Shown here in pieces: positions 1 through 10,900 of a stretch of 64,000 nt of DNA. Location: assembly GCA_916700875.1 (NCBI GenBank), contig CAKAKS010000038.1, forward strand, positions 10,335,719 to 10,399,718, written 5' to 3'. A program made the translations under genes and the position numbers. The notes beneath the pieces are model-generated. The model was not told the origin of the DNA. It searched no databases and saw nothing but the letters and a program-made list of their open reading frames with translations. This stretch comes from Sebastes aleutianus. Taxonomy: Eukaryota; Chordata; Actinopteri; Perciformes; Sebastidae. How positions within the stretch are numbered: position 1 is the stretch's first letter; each line of letters begins with the position of its first letter.

Positions 1-860
1 CAGTTAGGACCGTTTAGTGAGTTAGAAAGCAACTATGCCATTCACCGTGCTCATACTCAGCCACACCCTCTTCACTTTCAACCTCAAAGTGGAGACCTTC
101 TGACTGTTCCTCACATTTTACTCACAATTTTCATGCAAATAATATATTTTTGGAAAGCTTACTTTCTGGCCTATCAGTTGATGTGTTAGCTGTCTGATTT
201 TTTTTGTTGGTAGCTAGCACAGGAGAGTCCAAAGTATGTCTGCTCTCCCTGGGACAGTTGGGACAGTAACCGGTTGGGACGGTATTATTTATAGTTCCTT
301 CCTTGTTACAAATCAACAACAAAAGAATAGACAAAAAGAAGACCCACTGAGTGAAAGTGGCAGCCAGTCAGAAACCCTTTTTTTTTTGCCAAATTCCATA
401 TCTCAGTAATGAATGAAAAAATAATGATTTAACAAATGTTTTCTTTTCGTCAAATAAATGTGTGAACAAGTGATATTATAAATATAAAGTGTTCAAAATG
501 CATTTTCTTTTCAATTTAAATGACATTTCTTTTAGCCCCGAACAAGGTCTCCTAACCGTAATAAAAAATGTAGCTCTAATTGGTTGCCACAGTTTAATTG
601 CTGAATGTTAAAAAGATGAACACTGAATATGTAATACTCTACTTCCCCCCCCAATAACTCTTGTCTATCTTTATCTGATATTAGGAAAGCATCAAATCTC
701 AACTAAATAAGGTCATAAAAAAAGCCTTCCTGGTGTAGATAAATGCCACTAAATGACTGTTTAGCAGTCTCAGGTTATACTTCTCTAACTCGTAAATACT
801 TGAAAAACAGGATTTCTTAAACACTAAGGTGTGGCAGAGTCAGGGAATGTCTCCGACATG
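1..860. other. Gene-free upstream DNA
   Basis: This AT-rich stretch has only short, non-conserved-looking reading frames. I see no splice-bounded coding exon, RNA gene or paired terminal repeat in it. Confidence 0.5.
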
Positions 861-861
861 C

Positions 862-926
862 TCCTCTATTTAAACCCTCACACACTGACCTCTCCTCACT
901 TTGGTGGACTCTTCTTTTGAATCCAG
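862..926 (+). promoter_or_regulatory. Candidate promoter and non-coding first exon of the S100-like gene
   Basis: A TATA-like TATTTAA at 867-873 is followed by a short stretch that ends in a plausible splice donor, CCAG|GTAGGA, with the GT at 927. S100 genes normally have a non-coding first exon, and the coding start at 1251 is preceded by a usable acceptor (TGTCTAG, AG at 1231-1232), so this arrangement fits the family. A further tiny untranslated exon at about 1102-1133 (TTTCAG before it, GTGTGT after it) is possible. The transcription start is inferred from TATA spacing only. Confidence 0.35.
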
Positions 927-1250
927 GTAGGAAGGAAATTAGTAGAAATGCATACAGGTGTTGCTTTTCTGTTATAGCAAGGCTTTTCAGTAAACTTTAT
1001 ACCTGTTTTTCTTGGACCATAACTCTTTAAGAATTTAAGTCAAAGTCTTGTATTTGAAGAATTACTGTATTGCTGATTGTATACATGGTTTCTGATTTCA
1101 GGTTCTTGCTTCAGCACGGCTGCCTTTTGACAGGTGTGTAAATATGTTCAAGAGAAATCTTTAAATCCAATTCTTCTTCTTCTTATTACACTGACATTAT
1201 GATTGTTATTGATGTTATTATGATCTGTCTAGATCCTCTACACTCTAAAA

Positions 1251-1391
1251 ATGGGAGATCAAATGACTGCTTTAGAAGTGTCTGTGGTTGCCATGTTCGG
1301 CGTCTTCGTGAAGCACCAAAATGCAGAAGGAAAAATGACCAGAGACAAGTTCTCAACAATGGTGAAGTCTGAACTGGGTCGTTTTATCAAG
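1251..1391 (+). CDS. S100-like coding exon 1 (N-terminal EF-hand)
   Basis: This exon encodes 47 residues starting MGDQMTALEVSV and ending ELGRFIK, then donor GTGAGG at 1392. It carries the N-terminal pseudo-EF-hand. Confidence 0.85.
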
Positions 1392-2587
1392 GTGAGGAGA
1401 ATCATTGTACTTTTTTTTAACACTGCATCTTTCTGCAAAATTTATCACTAGAATTAATTAAATATTGACATGCATTAGAACATTTCACATATTTAGTTTG
1501 AGAATTCTGCAAAGCACCCCACACTAAAAGCTTATAAATCATTTAAACCTTTGGCACACGGCAGGAGCAATGCTGATTATTTATATTTATATAATTTATT
1601 ATAATGCTTTTTATTTGTTTAATTTCTTCAGATATTGAAATGGCTTTGATGAAAAAACAAAAATACCTCATGACTTAAAGGGACTATTTGTAACTTTCAG
1701 AAATGCTTCTTAACAGCGACACCTGTGGCCGTGAAATCAACGAAAGTCAGCGTCGGGCTCGCGCTTGCTCGCTCTCAATATACCTGATCGAGCATCACTC
1801 AAAACAGTGAGGCGACACAAGTCAGCTAAAACCACAATATCACTCTATATTTCACCTGCTTGGCAGTAATGTTAGCTGACCAGACGAAGGTCTCTCCATG
1901 AACATGATTTAGATCTGATCCTAGTGTTGGCTTTTCCTGCCTAAGTGCAGGCTGAGGCAGCGGGGCTCTCCAGCGTGTCTCCCTGCTCTCTCCGCCCGCA
2001 GCCGGAGAGAGCAGAGGAGACACCGGCACCCGGTCGGTAACAAGAAGACAACGTAAATCTCTGTAGAGCTCCGTCACTTCACAAGACACGGAAAACCTCT
2101 GTTGGTCTGGAGGAGCTGCAGCATTTATTTCTGCACAAACGTCCCCTGTACATTCACTAGATATTCTCAGAGCTAAACTAACTCTTCTGCAGTGTGGAGT
2201 GAGCGCGCGTTCACGTCTAGAGGTGGAGCGAGCTGAGCTGTCTGAGTGAAGGCGAGCAGGCAGAGGAGGAGGGTACAGCGGCTACACGCGAACGCGTATA
2301 TGCGAGCGCGCATGTGTGACGACCCGCTACATTTATGCGCGTACAAAGTTACAAATAGTCCCTTTAACAAATAAATAACTCTTTACTTTGTGAAATATGA
2401 CACAGTGGGTGAATATTTTCCCTTTTTTCCCTTTTGTCCTCAGGACGACACAGATCTATTCTCCGATGTCGACTTGGACAAAGACGGGTTTGTGGGCTTC
2501 AAAGAGTTCGCCGTACTGGTTTGTACAATTGCCGGATGTCAACACGAAGTCCTCCAAAAGGCCATGGAGGAGCAGCAGAAAGCATAA
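1251..2587 (+). CDS. S100-family EF-hand calcium-binding protein, two coding exons
   Basis: The coding exons are 1251-1391 and 2444-2587 and join in phase 0 to give 94 residues, a normal S100 length. The N-terminal half has the S100 helix I pattern and a shortened non-canonical first loop (HQNAEGKMTRDKF). The C-terminal half has a complete canonical EF-hand loop, DLDKDGFVGFKE, with acidic residues at loop positions 1, 3, 5 and 12. Family members are small dimeric calcium sensors that bind target proteins. The donor AAG|GTGAGG and acceptor CCTCAG|GAC are clean, and an AATAAA lies at 2628-2633. The split into one exon per EF-hand is the usual S100 gene structure. The first loop is about three residues shorter than in typical S100s, recalling the S100A10 type, and the linker is also short. 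I cannot assign a subfamily. Confidence 0.85.
1675..2367. mobile_element. Inverted-repeat non-autonomous transposon (MITE) in the S100-like intron
   Basis: The ends are perfect inverted repeats: AGGGACTATTTGTAACTTT at 1679-1697 and its exact reverse complement at 2345-2363. Both are flanked outward by TTAA (1675-1678 and 2364-2367), compatible with a piggyBac-type TTAA target site or with TTAA being part of the terminus. The roughly 650-bp interior shows no transposase frame. The superfamily is not settled. Confidence 0.8.
2444..2587 (+). CDS. S100-like coding exon 2 (C-terminal EF-hand)
   Basis: The exon begins after a pyrimidine-rich acceptor (CTTTTGTCCTCAG). It encodes 47 residues including the canonical loop DLDKDGFVGFKE and ends in TAA at 2585-2587. 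Confidence 0.87.
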   Translation, partial: DDTDLFSDVDLDKDGFVGFKEFAVLVCTIAGCQHEVLQKAMEEQQKA

Positions 2588-2627
2588 GAATAACCTGTAA
2601 TGAACATGTAAAGCACTATCGATGGGA

Positions 2628-2633
2628 AATAAA
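2628..2633 (+). terminator. Polyadenylation signal of the S100-like gene
   Basis: A canonical AATAAA lies 40 nt after the stop codon. Another AATAAATAA-type stretch follows at about 2664-2673. Confidence 0.7.
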
Positions 2634-2717
2634 CCATCTGACCTATGTGGTTTCATATCACAATAATAAATAATAGTGTTTTTGTTCCAATCTTGCCTTG
2701 GGTTTTTTGGTATATAT

Positions 2718-2810
2718 TAGGGCTGTCAATGGATTAAAATATTTCATCACGATTAATCGCATCATTGGCCATAGTTATTTGAGATTAACTGCTAATTAAA
2801 ATCAGTCTCC
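2718..2810 (-). repeat. Truncated copy of a hAT-like MITE (TAGGGCTGTCAA family)
   Basis: The sequence starts TAGGGCTGTCAATGG and continues with ATTAAAATATTTCATCACG and GATTAATCGC. This is the reverse complement of the right end of the fuller copies at 13041-13609, 38368-39057 and 60085-60762. I could not find a matching opposite end, so the far limit is approximate. Confidence 0.6.
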
Positions 2811-3590
2811 CATTCGTTGTATGTTAGGAAGAAGCCGTATGAGCCTAAAAAGTATGTGTTTAATTATCAATACAACGTTTGCGTCCTTTTTGTAAAATAA
2901 TTACTGAACTCTTCATCATAAGTTTTTTTCATTTGTGAAAGGATGCAGGTTTTAGGAGCATCCTGATTGGGACTCTGCTCCTAAAACCTGAATGAAGAGC
3001 TCACACACTTCAGCTCTGCAGGCATACCCGCCTGTCTGACTGGCTGCTGTTGATTCCAGCCTATAGGCATCCTACAATAGGCCTATATTATAGAGCGATA
3101 CTACAAATAACACAGGAAAATATACAACACGCCACCTGAACCCTATAATGTTCCAGTTGGAATATTATTGGAGTATAATAGACCTACTATAGAAGATGAA
3201 TAGCCTGATAATATAGCAATAAAACCACAGCTGATTATGATTGACACAGTATAACATGCTTAAAGGAAATAATGAATAATTATAAATAAGTCGCAAGAGA
3301 TACACACGCCAACATGTGAAAAAGGGGAGTACCAGCACTTATTTTTTCCACTTCAAGCACTGCATCTAAAGCTTGGTTTATTGTCACCATAGTGAAGCTG
3401 GCGTGAGGTGCACACACCAGAAAATTACGTCATCACGGCTTTCGCGTGGTGCACGAAGGCTCCGCAAGCTGTCGCGGCGCTTGGTCGTGCACCTCTGAAT
3501 TTTTGTAACTACACGCCCACTGCCCGCATTCTGGGTTCTGTGTTCAACATGGAAGCCTTCGAGGGAAGACTGGCCGAGAAAAAAAGGGGG
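2811..3590. other. Intergenic DNA, no gene seen
   Basis: There is no supportable coding exon. A short open frame around 3408-3602 lacks any family signature and runs into the low-complexity array that follows. Confidence 0.4.
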
Positions 3591-4025
3591 AAAAAAATCT
3601 GAGATTATGCGAAAAAAGTCATAATATAACGAGAAAAAGTCGTAAAATTACGAGAATAAAGTCATAACTTTACGAGAATAAAATCATAACTTTACCAGAA
3701 TAAAAGTCGTAATATGACGAGAATAAAGTCATAACTTTACAAGAAAAAAAGTCGTAATATTACGAGAATAAAGTCAGAACTTTACGATAAAAAAAGAAAA
3801 TAACACGTAAAATTACTACTTTATAATATTCAGATTTTATTCTCATAATACTACGACTTTTTTTCTCGTAAACTTCTGACTTTATTATCATAATTTTTAT
3901 GGCTTTTTTTCTCGTAAACTTCTGACTTTATTCTCATAATTTTACGACTTTATTATCATAATATTATGACTTTATTCTCGTAATATTACGACTTTATTCT
4001 TGAAATCTCAGATTTATTTTTTTTC
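3591..4025. repeat. Mirror-arranged AT-rich array of degenerate repeats
   Basis: The left half is a run of degenerate units of the type GTCGTAATATTACGAGAATA and AAAGTCATAACTTTACGAG. At about 3810 the strand sense flips, and the right half is built of reverse-complement units (TTATTCTCGTAATATTACGA type). The outer edges are also inverted: AAAAAAATCTGAGATT at 3591 against AAATCTCAGATTT near 4000-4015. The whole is therefore a large imperfect palindrome made of short tandem units. Confidence 0.75.
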
Positions 4026-4079
4026 CTCAATGTGACCCTAATACTCCGTAGACCTACAACAATGATAAATAAAAATCCA

Positions 4080-4277
4080 CAGGGAGCCACTGGAGAGGGG
4101 CTAAAGAGCCGCATGTGGCTCCAGAGATGCAGGTTGAGGACCCCTGCTCTAGTGGTTAACAAATGCTCTGCATGTCACTGCATTAGACTTATATACTATA
4201 TACTTAGACTATAAACTATAAACTTTTTTTTGCCTAAAATGGCTCTTTTGATAGTAAAGGTTGCTGACCCCTGAACT
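4080..4277. repeat. Candidate hAT-type transposon end fragments
   Basis: Two similar motifs lie in the same orientation: AGAGCCGCATGTGGCT with GGACCCCTGC near 4106-4147, and ATGGCTCTTTTGATAGTAAA with TGCTGACCCCTG near 4239-4273. The phrase ending in GACCCCTG resembles hAT/Charlie-like termini. This is recognition from memory, so confidence is modest. Confidence 0.4.
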
Positions 4278-4853
4278 AGGGCTATACCATATCATTTCCG
4301 GAGGATCTTGAACACGTTTACAGTCTCCACATTCCTCTAGATTACTGTAAACGGTCGAAGATGTTGCTCTACATCCGTCAGGAAACAAAATTACTGCTTG
4401 ACTATAGAAAATTCACATTTGCTTTTATAACAGAGTGATTTTCCTCCTCCTGCTATGACATCAAGCTTCCTCCTTGCTGTGTGCAGCATCATTTGAAGGC
4501 ATCCGGTGCAGGATGGGAAGGGTGGGGGGCGGGATGTCTGGCTGAGGAATAAAGCCACAGGCATCAGTTAGTGGGGATATACATTGACGTTAACAACACA
4601 TTTAGAATTCGGTATTTTCCATTTTTTTTTAATTATATATATTCAGAATGTGATGCTTTTTTCCAGCCTTTTTTATGTTGTTGTCGTTTTTTCGTGAGTA
4701 AAAAATGACCAGATCGAGTGTCTTTTGAAAAATCATATAAGAAAACGAAGATTTTAATTACCTAGAAGGTTTTTTGGATATGTACAATAGGGCATATGGC
4801 TCAGATACATCTATATCCAGATAATGAAACCAGGAGGGAGCTTTTTTCTTAAA

Positions 4854-4913
4854 ATGGCAGAGATGGATTTAAAAACAGCCACATCAACGATGGAAGCATT
4901 GGTTCGTATCAGT
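4854..4913 (+). CDS. trim46: trim46 coding exon 1
   Basis: This exon encodes MAEMDLKTATSTMEALVRIS and ends at donor GTGAGT (4914). The ending MEALVRIS closely resembles the N-terminus I recall for mammalian TRIM46 (MDALVRIS), and it joins in phase 0 to SNMKSLEHEL. The start context AAAATGG is good. Confidence 0.85.
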
Positions 4914-7900
4914 GTGAGTATAATATGATCTATGTTTGGATATATGTTCACATTATTGTTTTTATTTTTATTCGAATACAGCCTGTAATATTTAAATGGA
5001 GAACCAAATGTCTCCATCATGTTTCACCTGCCTGGACCATTTTCTGTAAAATAAATCGGCCTTTTTATATGTTTTTTCTGCATCCAGGAGGAGAAAGGTT
5101 GAAATAAAATTAAATAAACTGCTAAAATATCCCTACATAATGGCTATATCCTCAATCCTCGCTGTAGAAAATGGTTTGTAATGTCGTCTTGATGCTGTAA
5201 CCCTTTAATGGAGGTCCTCAAAATGCCTCGGTGCACTGCAGGATGGAGCTAAAATTCACCCATCAGAAATGGAAAGAAAACATCTTTCTATGAAGGGGTG
5301 TTTTCAAACATCAAATGACAAAAAAAAAAAAACAGTGTGTGGGTTGCAGACTGGAATTTTTCTTTTTTTGGATGGGGATGGGGGCGTTTCCATGGAGACG
5401 GGATGCAGGACCGTTCGGATGCTGCTGAGGAGGCAAAGGATAGAGAGAGAAGTGTGCTCGTATATATTTGGCTATAGCATCGGCTGTTATAGGGTTAAGT
5501 AATTTTGCAGAGATGGTTACAATAGATGGTGGACTGAGTCGAGGTGTGTGCACGTGTTACTAGCACATTTGATCTTCACATCGAATCAGCCTCCATAGTC
5601 CTCCATCCTCCTGGACCCCATCTTACCGGCTGACTATACTCGCGATGTTAAAGCCTCAAACCCCTCCCATCTCTGCTCAAGAGCCATGCAGCGCTGTCTG
5701 ATGGATGCTGGAAATATACACGTAGTCTAGTCTACTGCCATGGCGCCTAGATTCCAGGTGAAGGTAAGGATGCTCTGTCGCATCGCCTCATTTTAACGCC
5801 TTCACCAGTGCAGCATCATTAGCAGTGCGCACTAGTATCGATGAGAGATGGATACAAAGGGGCCCACACTCTGTCGTGGTTTATTATAGGAAGCTGGAAA
5901 TGCAATATAGGCTAATTTGCTAATAGAGGAGAGAGAAAGGCAGGCCTGAGTTGACATTGGAGAATGACAGAGAGAGAGAGAGAGAGGTGGACTGAGGTAG
6001 AAAGTAGGTTATTAATCCAATGAAACGCTTCTGTGGGTCTTGTGGTTTTTTTCCCCCATGCTGCAGCCTAATATTGTCTCATCTAAACGTTATTTTATGT
6101 GTAAACTGGGAAGATATTGCTTTCATCAGTCAACAAGTACAGGCCTATATATGAATTTTTCATCCAACATTTGTGTGAATTCTTAAAATCAATTGTATAT
6201 CATCCCTACTGATGCTTCATCCACATCCCCAGAATCAGTGATTTTGCTCTCTGGTAAACTGCCCCCAATCTCATCGCATCTCATCACATCACAGTGACAA
6301 ATCCCCAAACCCCCTATGCAGCACAGTCAGTCAGTCAGTCCTGTCCTGGTTTTGAAGTTAACTCGTAGTGTCAGTGTGAGTCAAGGGCAAAAGGAAAGCA
6401 GGCCATCCTCAAAATGACAGAAAGTGTGATGTCGACTCTCTGCTGCAGCGTTAAAACACATGCTGACTGAACACTTAATCTGAGTCATTATCACACCTAG
6501 CAGTGTGGGGAGATGGATTAAAGGAACAGGTTCCCTCCGACTGACCGGCCGTCTCATTATTTATGAGGCAGGGTAGTCTTGTGCTGTGAAGTCTGTCTGC
6601 AACAGCCAGTGTGCCCTTTTCTGTCAAATCCATGTCCTTGAGCAGGACTGTGACACGCTAACTGCTCCAGAGGTGCAGCTTTTCACACACCCCTCCCACC
6701 ATCCCCATCACCAGCTCTGGCCACTTTACTGAAGGTGCTGGCTCAGCAGAGAGGTATACTGGTGTAGCACTCACCTTAATACAAAGAAACTAATCCAATA
6801 ATCTGTAGGTTATTTTGGTGAAATTGATTAAATGGCGTGAAAAGTAAAAGTAAATTAAATCTGAACACTTACACTCCATGTTATATGTAATGCAGTGTGT
6901 ATTATGTCTCATGGGTAACAGGTATGTGCTCCCAAAATGTTGAGTAAAAAATATGAAGACAGTAAAATGCTGGACCAAAGCATATGCGACTCCTGGCTAA
7001 AGAGCTCATGTTTATATGCAGGGCTGCGAATTAAGGGATGCACTCTGTGCAGTGGTTGAATAATTAACGCCTGGTCTTTATCCATATTTAACAAGAATGA
7101 TGTCCTATGTCACATGTTCAGGCTTTTCACATTGATTCAGTCTCTTTCTCTCCTATGATGCTGAACCTCCAGGGTGGTACCGATTCAAATGTGTCCATAT
7201 CACTGAGTATAGAAAACTGTCAGTACAGAAAACTGGTTTTGAGTGCCTGGTCAGATTCCTAATCCTAATCATTTACTTATTCTTTTATCCGGTAGTTTCT
7301 GATTTAAATCAAAATGTTGCAATTGTTCATGTTTAAACAACATGTAATGTTTGAAAGCATTGGCTGCTTTTGCTAAATGAAAAAGGTTTTATAAAAGGTT
7401 TAGGGTTTTATATTATCATAATACTGAAAAAGTATTGTTTTGGTATCAGAAAACAAAACTCATCAGCATTAGTATTGGAAAACTTAATAAATTTTACTTT
7501 TCTTTAATCCCATTAAAGGGACAGTTTGGGTGTTTTTAAGGAGGGTACTTATTCATAATCAGTGTATATTACCTACAGTAGATGACGGTTGGCACGCCCC
7601 CAGCTTGGAGAAACAGACAGGAGTTACCTCACGGGACCAAAGCAATGTACTGCTGTGGACGGGGCCGGCAGCAAAATGTATTTTAGCCACCTAAAAGAAA
7701 GGCCCACCTAAAAAAAATCTATATCAGTTTAAGTGTACGCTATATTTAGAATATTTTTGCTGGTTTACCTTGCCATCAGACAACCTTTTCTGAGGGGGGA
7801 ACTGATGCCGTTGTATCCAGCTATGCTCTCGCCAAGGCCACCAGACTCCATTGAAAAAAACATATAATTTTACCTCGCCCGAACTAACCAAAGTCACACA

Positions 7901-10900
7901 ATAATACAAACAAACTAACCGATCGAGGCAGAGGTAGACCAGCAACTCCTGTGTTCTGCAAGTGTTTTTTTCATTGGAGTCTGGTTGCTTTGGCAAGAGC
8001 ATAGAGCTTCAGTTCCATGTCAGAAACAGTATGGCTGTATAGCTGTCTCACGGCAAGGTAAACTGGCGAAAATATTCTAAATATAACATACACTTAAACT
8101 GATTTGGGCCTTTCTTTTAGGTGGCTAAATACGTTTTGCTGCCGGCCCCGTCCACAGCAGTACATTGCTTTGGTTTTGTGCAGTAACTCCTGTCTGCTTC
8201 TCCAAACTGGGGGCGTGCCGACCGTGATCTACTGTAGGTAATACACTGACTATGGATAAGTACCTCATACAACCCCACTTCAAAACACCCGAACTATCCC
8301 TTTAAAGGCTAGTTAGTTGCGCACATTTGTTCCTTTTACATGCTCTTACATTTGCAGATCATAACCCCTCACTTGTTTGCCTCTGACAGTCTAACATGAA
8401 GAGCCTGGAGCATGAGCTGCATTGCACTGTGTGTAAGGACATAGTCAAACAGCCCGTGGTCCTGCCATGCCAGCACAGCGTCTGCCTCATGTGTGCCTCG
8501 GAGGTCTTGGTGGCAAACGGCTACCCGCCTCCGGATCTTCCCCCAGAGCCAAACTCCCCAGCCTCCACACCCAACACCCGCTCACCCCGCCAGGCCCGGA
8601 GGCCTACACCTAAAGCTGAGCAGCGACCTATTGACCGCGTGCTGCGGGCAGGTTTGGAATACTTCTTGATATTTGCCATATCAGTTTAATCTGCCGAGGG
8701 GAATGTATTTCACTGTCAGACCACGATCAATATGCAATATGTTGGGAAAAGAGATCCTCTCGTGTTGCTTTCTGTCTCCCTCTCTGCTCACAACTGGCTT
8801 TTCTTCTTGGTTTGAGGTCCCCACCCGCCTTCGCCCTCCATGCCCCGGTCTCCGGGATATGGGACGTATCCAGGGAGACGCCGTAAGGAGGGCCCACCCC
8901 TGGTGATGATGTTCCCCTGTATCCCCTGCGGCCGAGACGTGGAGCTGGGAGAGAAGGGCCTCACTGACTGTCTGCGCAACCTCACCTTGGAGCGTATAGT
9001 GGAGAGGTAGGTACCACACACATACACACATGCGCACATTCTTCAAGCAAAACAATGAAAGATATGCACAAAAATACCCAGACAGTGCTTATGTTTGGAG
9101 CCAAATGTATATGAATAGATGACTTGGGTGTGAAAAACACAGGGTGGGGGAACATGTAATTATTCAGCAGCGACTGAGCTGTTGAGGAATCCTGCAGAGT
9201 GTGCACTGCAACATATTGTAGCCACCATGGCTGACTGCGTGCTTCCGTAGTCGAGTAGCTTTGTGCTCAATTTATCACCTATTCAATACTGTTTGGCTCG
9301 CTCTCTCACAGTGAACCTTTTGTCCTCTAATATTAAAAGTTTTCACAACCTTTCATTTGTCTTTGATTGGAATTTCGCTCATCCATAATTGTTTTATGCT
9401 TTTGAATCAACTCTTTTATTTGGTATATGTCTGTTGGCAGATATCTCTTAATGAATAGTTAGTTAGAGCTGCAGTCGGTAACAAGTATCACGAGCAGTGA
9501 TTGACAGCTGCTTTAGAGGCTGTGGAACCTGTTATTTATTTATTTCGGTGTCCATATTAACCGGTTAGATCAGCCACACTGCCCGCGTGAGAAACCCGCG
9601 TGATACCTCTTCTAGAGATTCAAGGTCTCGCCTATTTTTACCGCGAGCCGCATGCGGTTTACAGCAACAACAGACACTCAAAGTGATCTTCTGATCGTGT
9701 ATTGACATCATACCAGCAACATTACTACAGTTTCAATGTCTAGACATCTGTAGAATATGTCACAGACAGGGAAGGTGATCTTTCGACTTTATATTGACAT
9801 CATATCAGCAACATTACTACACTTTCAATGTCTGTATCTGTAGAATATGTCACGGACATGAAAAAAAGTAAAGATTTATTTTTAAATCAACACTTCCTGC
9901 TTTCATTTCAAAATAAAAGCCCTCAAGCGTTTTTTTCTATGTACAGAATTCCTTCATTTGTTAACACAAGGCTTTTATTCTGAAATATGTGCAGGAAAGT
10001 GTTGGAGAACATGCAGTGACTTGCACGGCTCCATGAATGAATATAGTACAGGGTTTTAATTGTGGATTATAACTATTATTTACAAATTACCACACGTTTC
10101 TTAACCTTTTTCTGTCTAAAATGAATATAAATGACATTTATAATGAAATTAAATGGCCATTATGAAAAGCAAACTATGTAGAAAGAAAGGGCTGGCAGCA
10201 GCAGAAACGCAGCAGAAACACAGCTGGTGTGAACAACGGACACGTGAGTAATGCAACAGTTCAGCGAGGCAGCCGTCAGAGGCTTTAAAATTACACGTGT
10301 GTCACTTGTTGCTGGATATTTGTAGGAAAACGCATGAAAAATAAGAAATAATTTTCCGTAAAATATCATAAGAACGGTTGTATGAGGATGGGTTGGATTA
10401 TTCCACGGATTATCTGTCTCATAAATTACTGTCAGGCTATAGGATACAGGATATAGAAAGTTTTATAAAAATAACTTTTTATCATATTTGCTCAAAGATA
10501 CCGACTGCAGCTTTAATCACACTAGAACAAATCATATATAAAGGCTAAAACAATCTTTCTGTTCTTCCCACCTTTGCCCCTCTCCCTCTACGCCACCACC
10601 AGGTACAGACACACAGTGAGTCTGGGCAGCGTTGCTGTGATGTGCCAGTTCTGTAAGCCTCCTCAAGCTCTGGAGGCCACCAAGGGCTGCGCCGACTGCA
10701 GGTCCAATTTCTGCAACGAGTGTTTCAAGCTGTATCACCCGTGGGGGACGCCGCGGGCACAACATGAACATATCCAGCCTACACTCAACTTCAGACCAAA
10801 GGTAAGACATTGGGGCAATTACTATTGATCTACTTTAGGGGCAATATACCGGTATTGACAAAAACCGTGACATTTAAAAAAAAAAATGGAATAGTGATAT

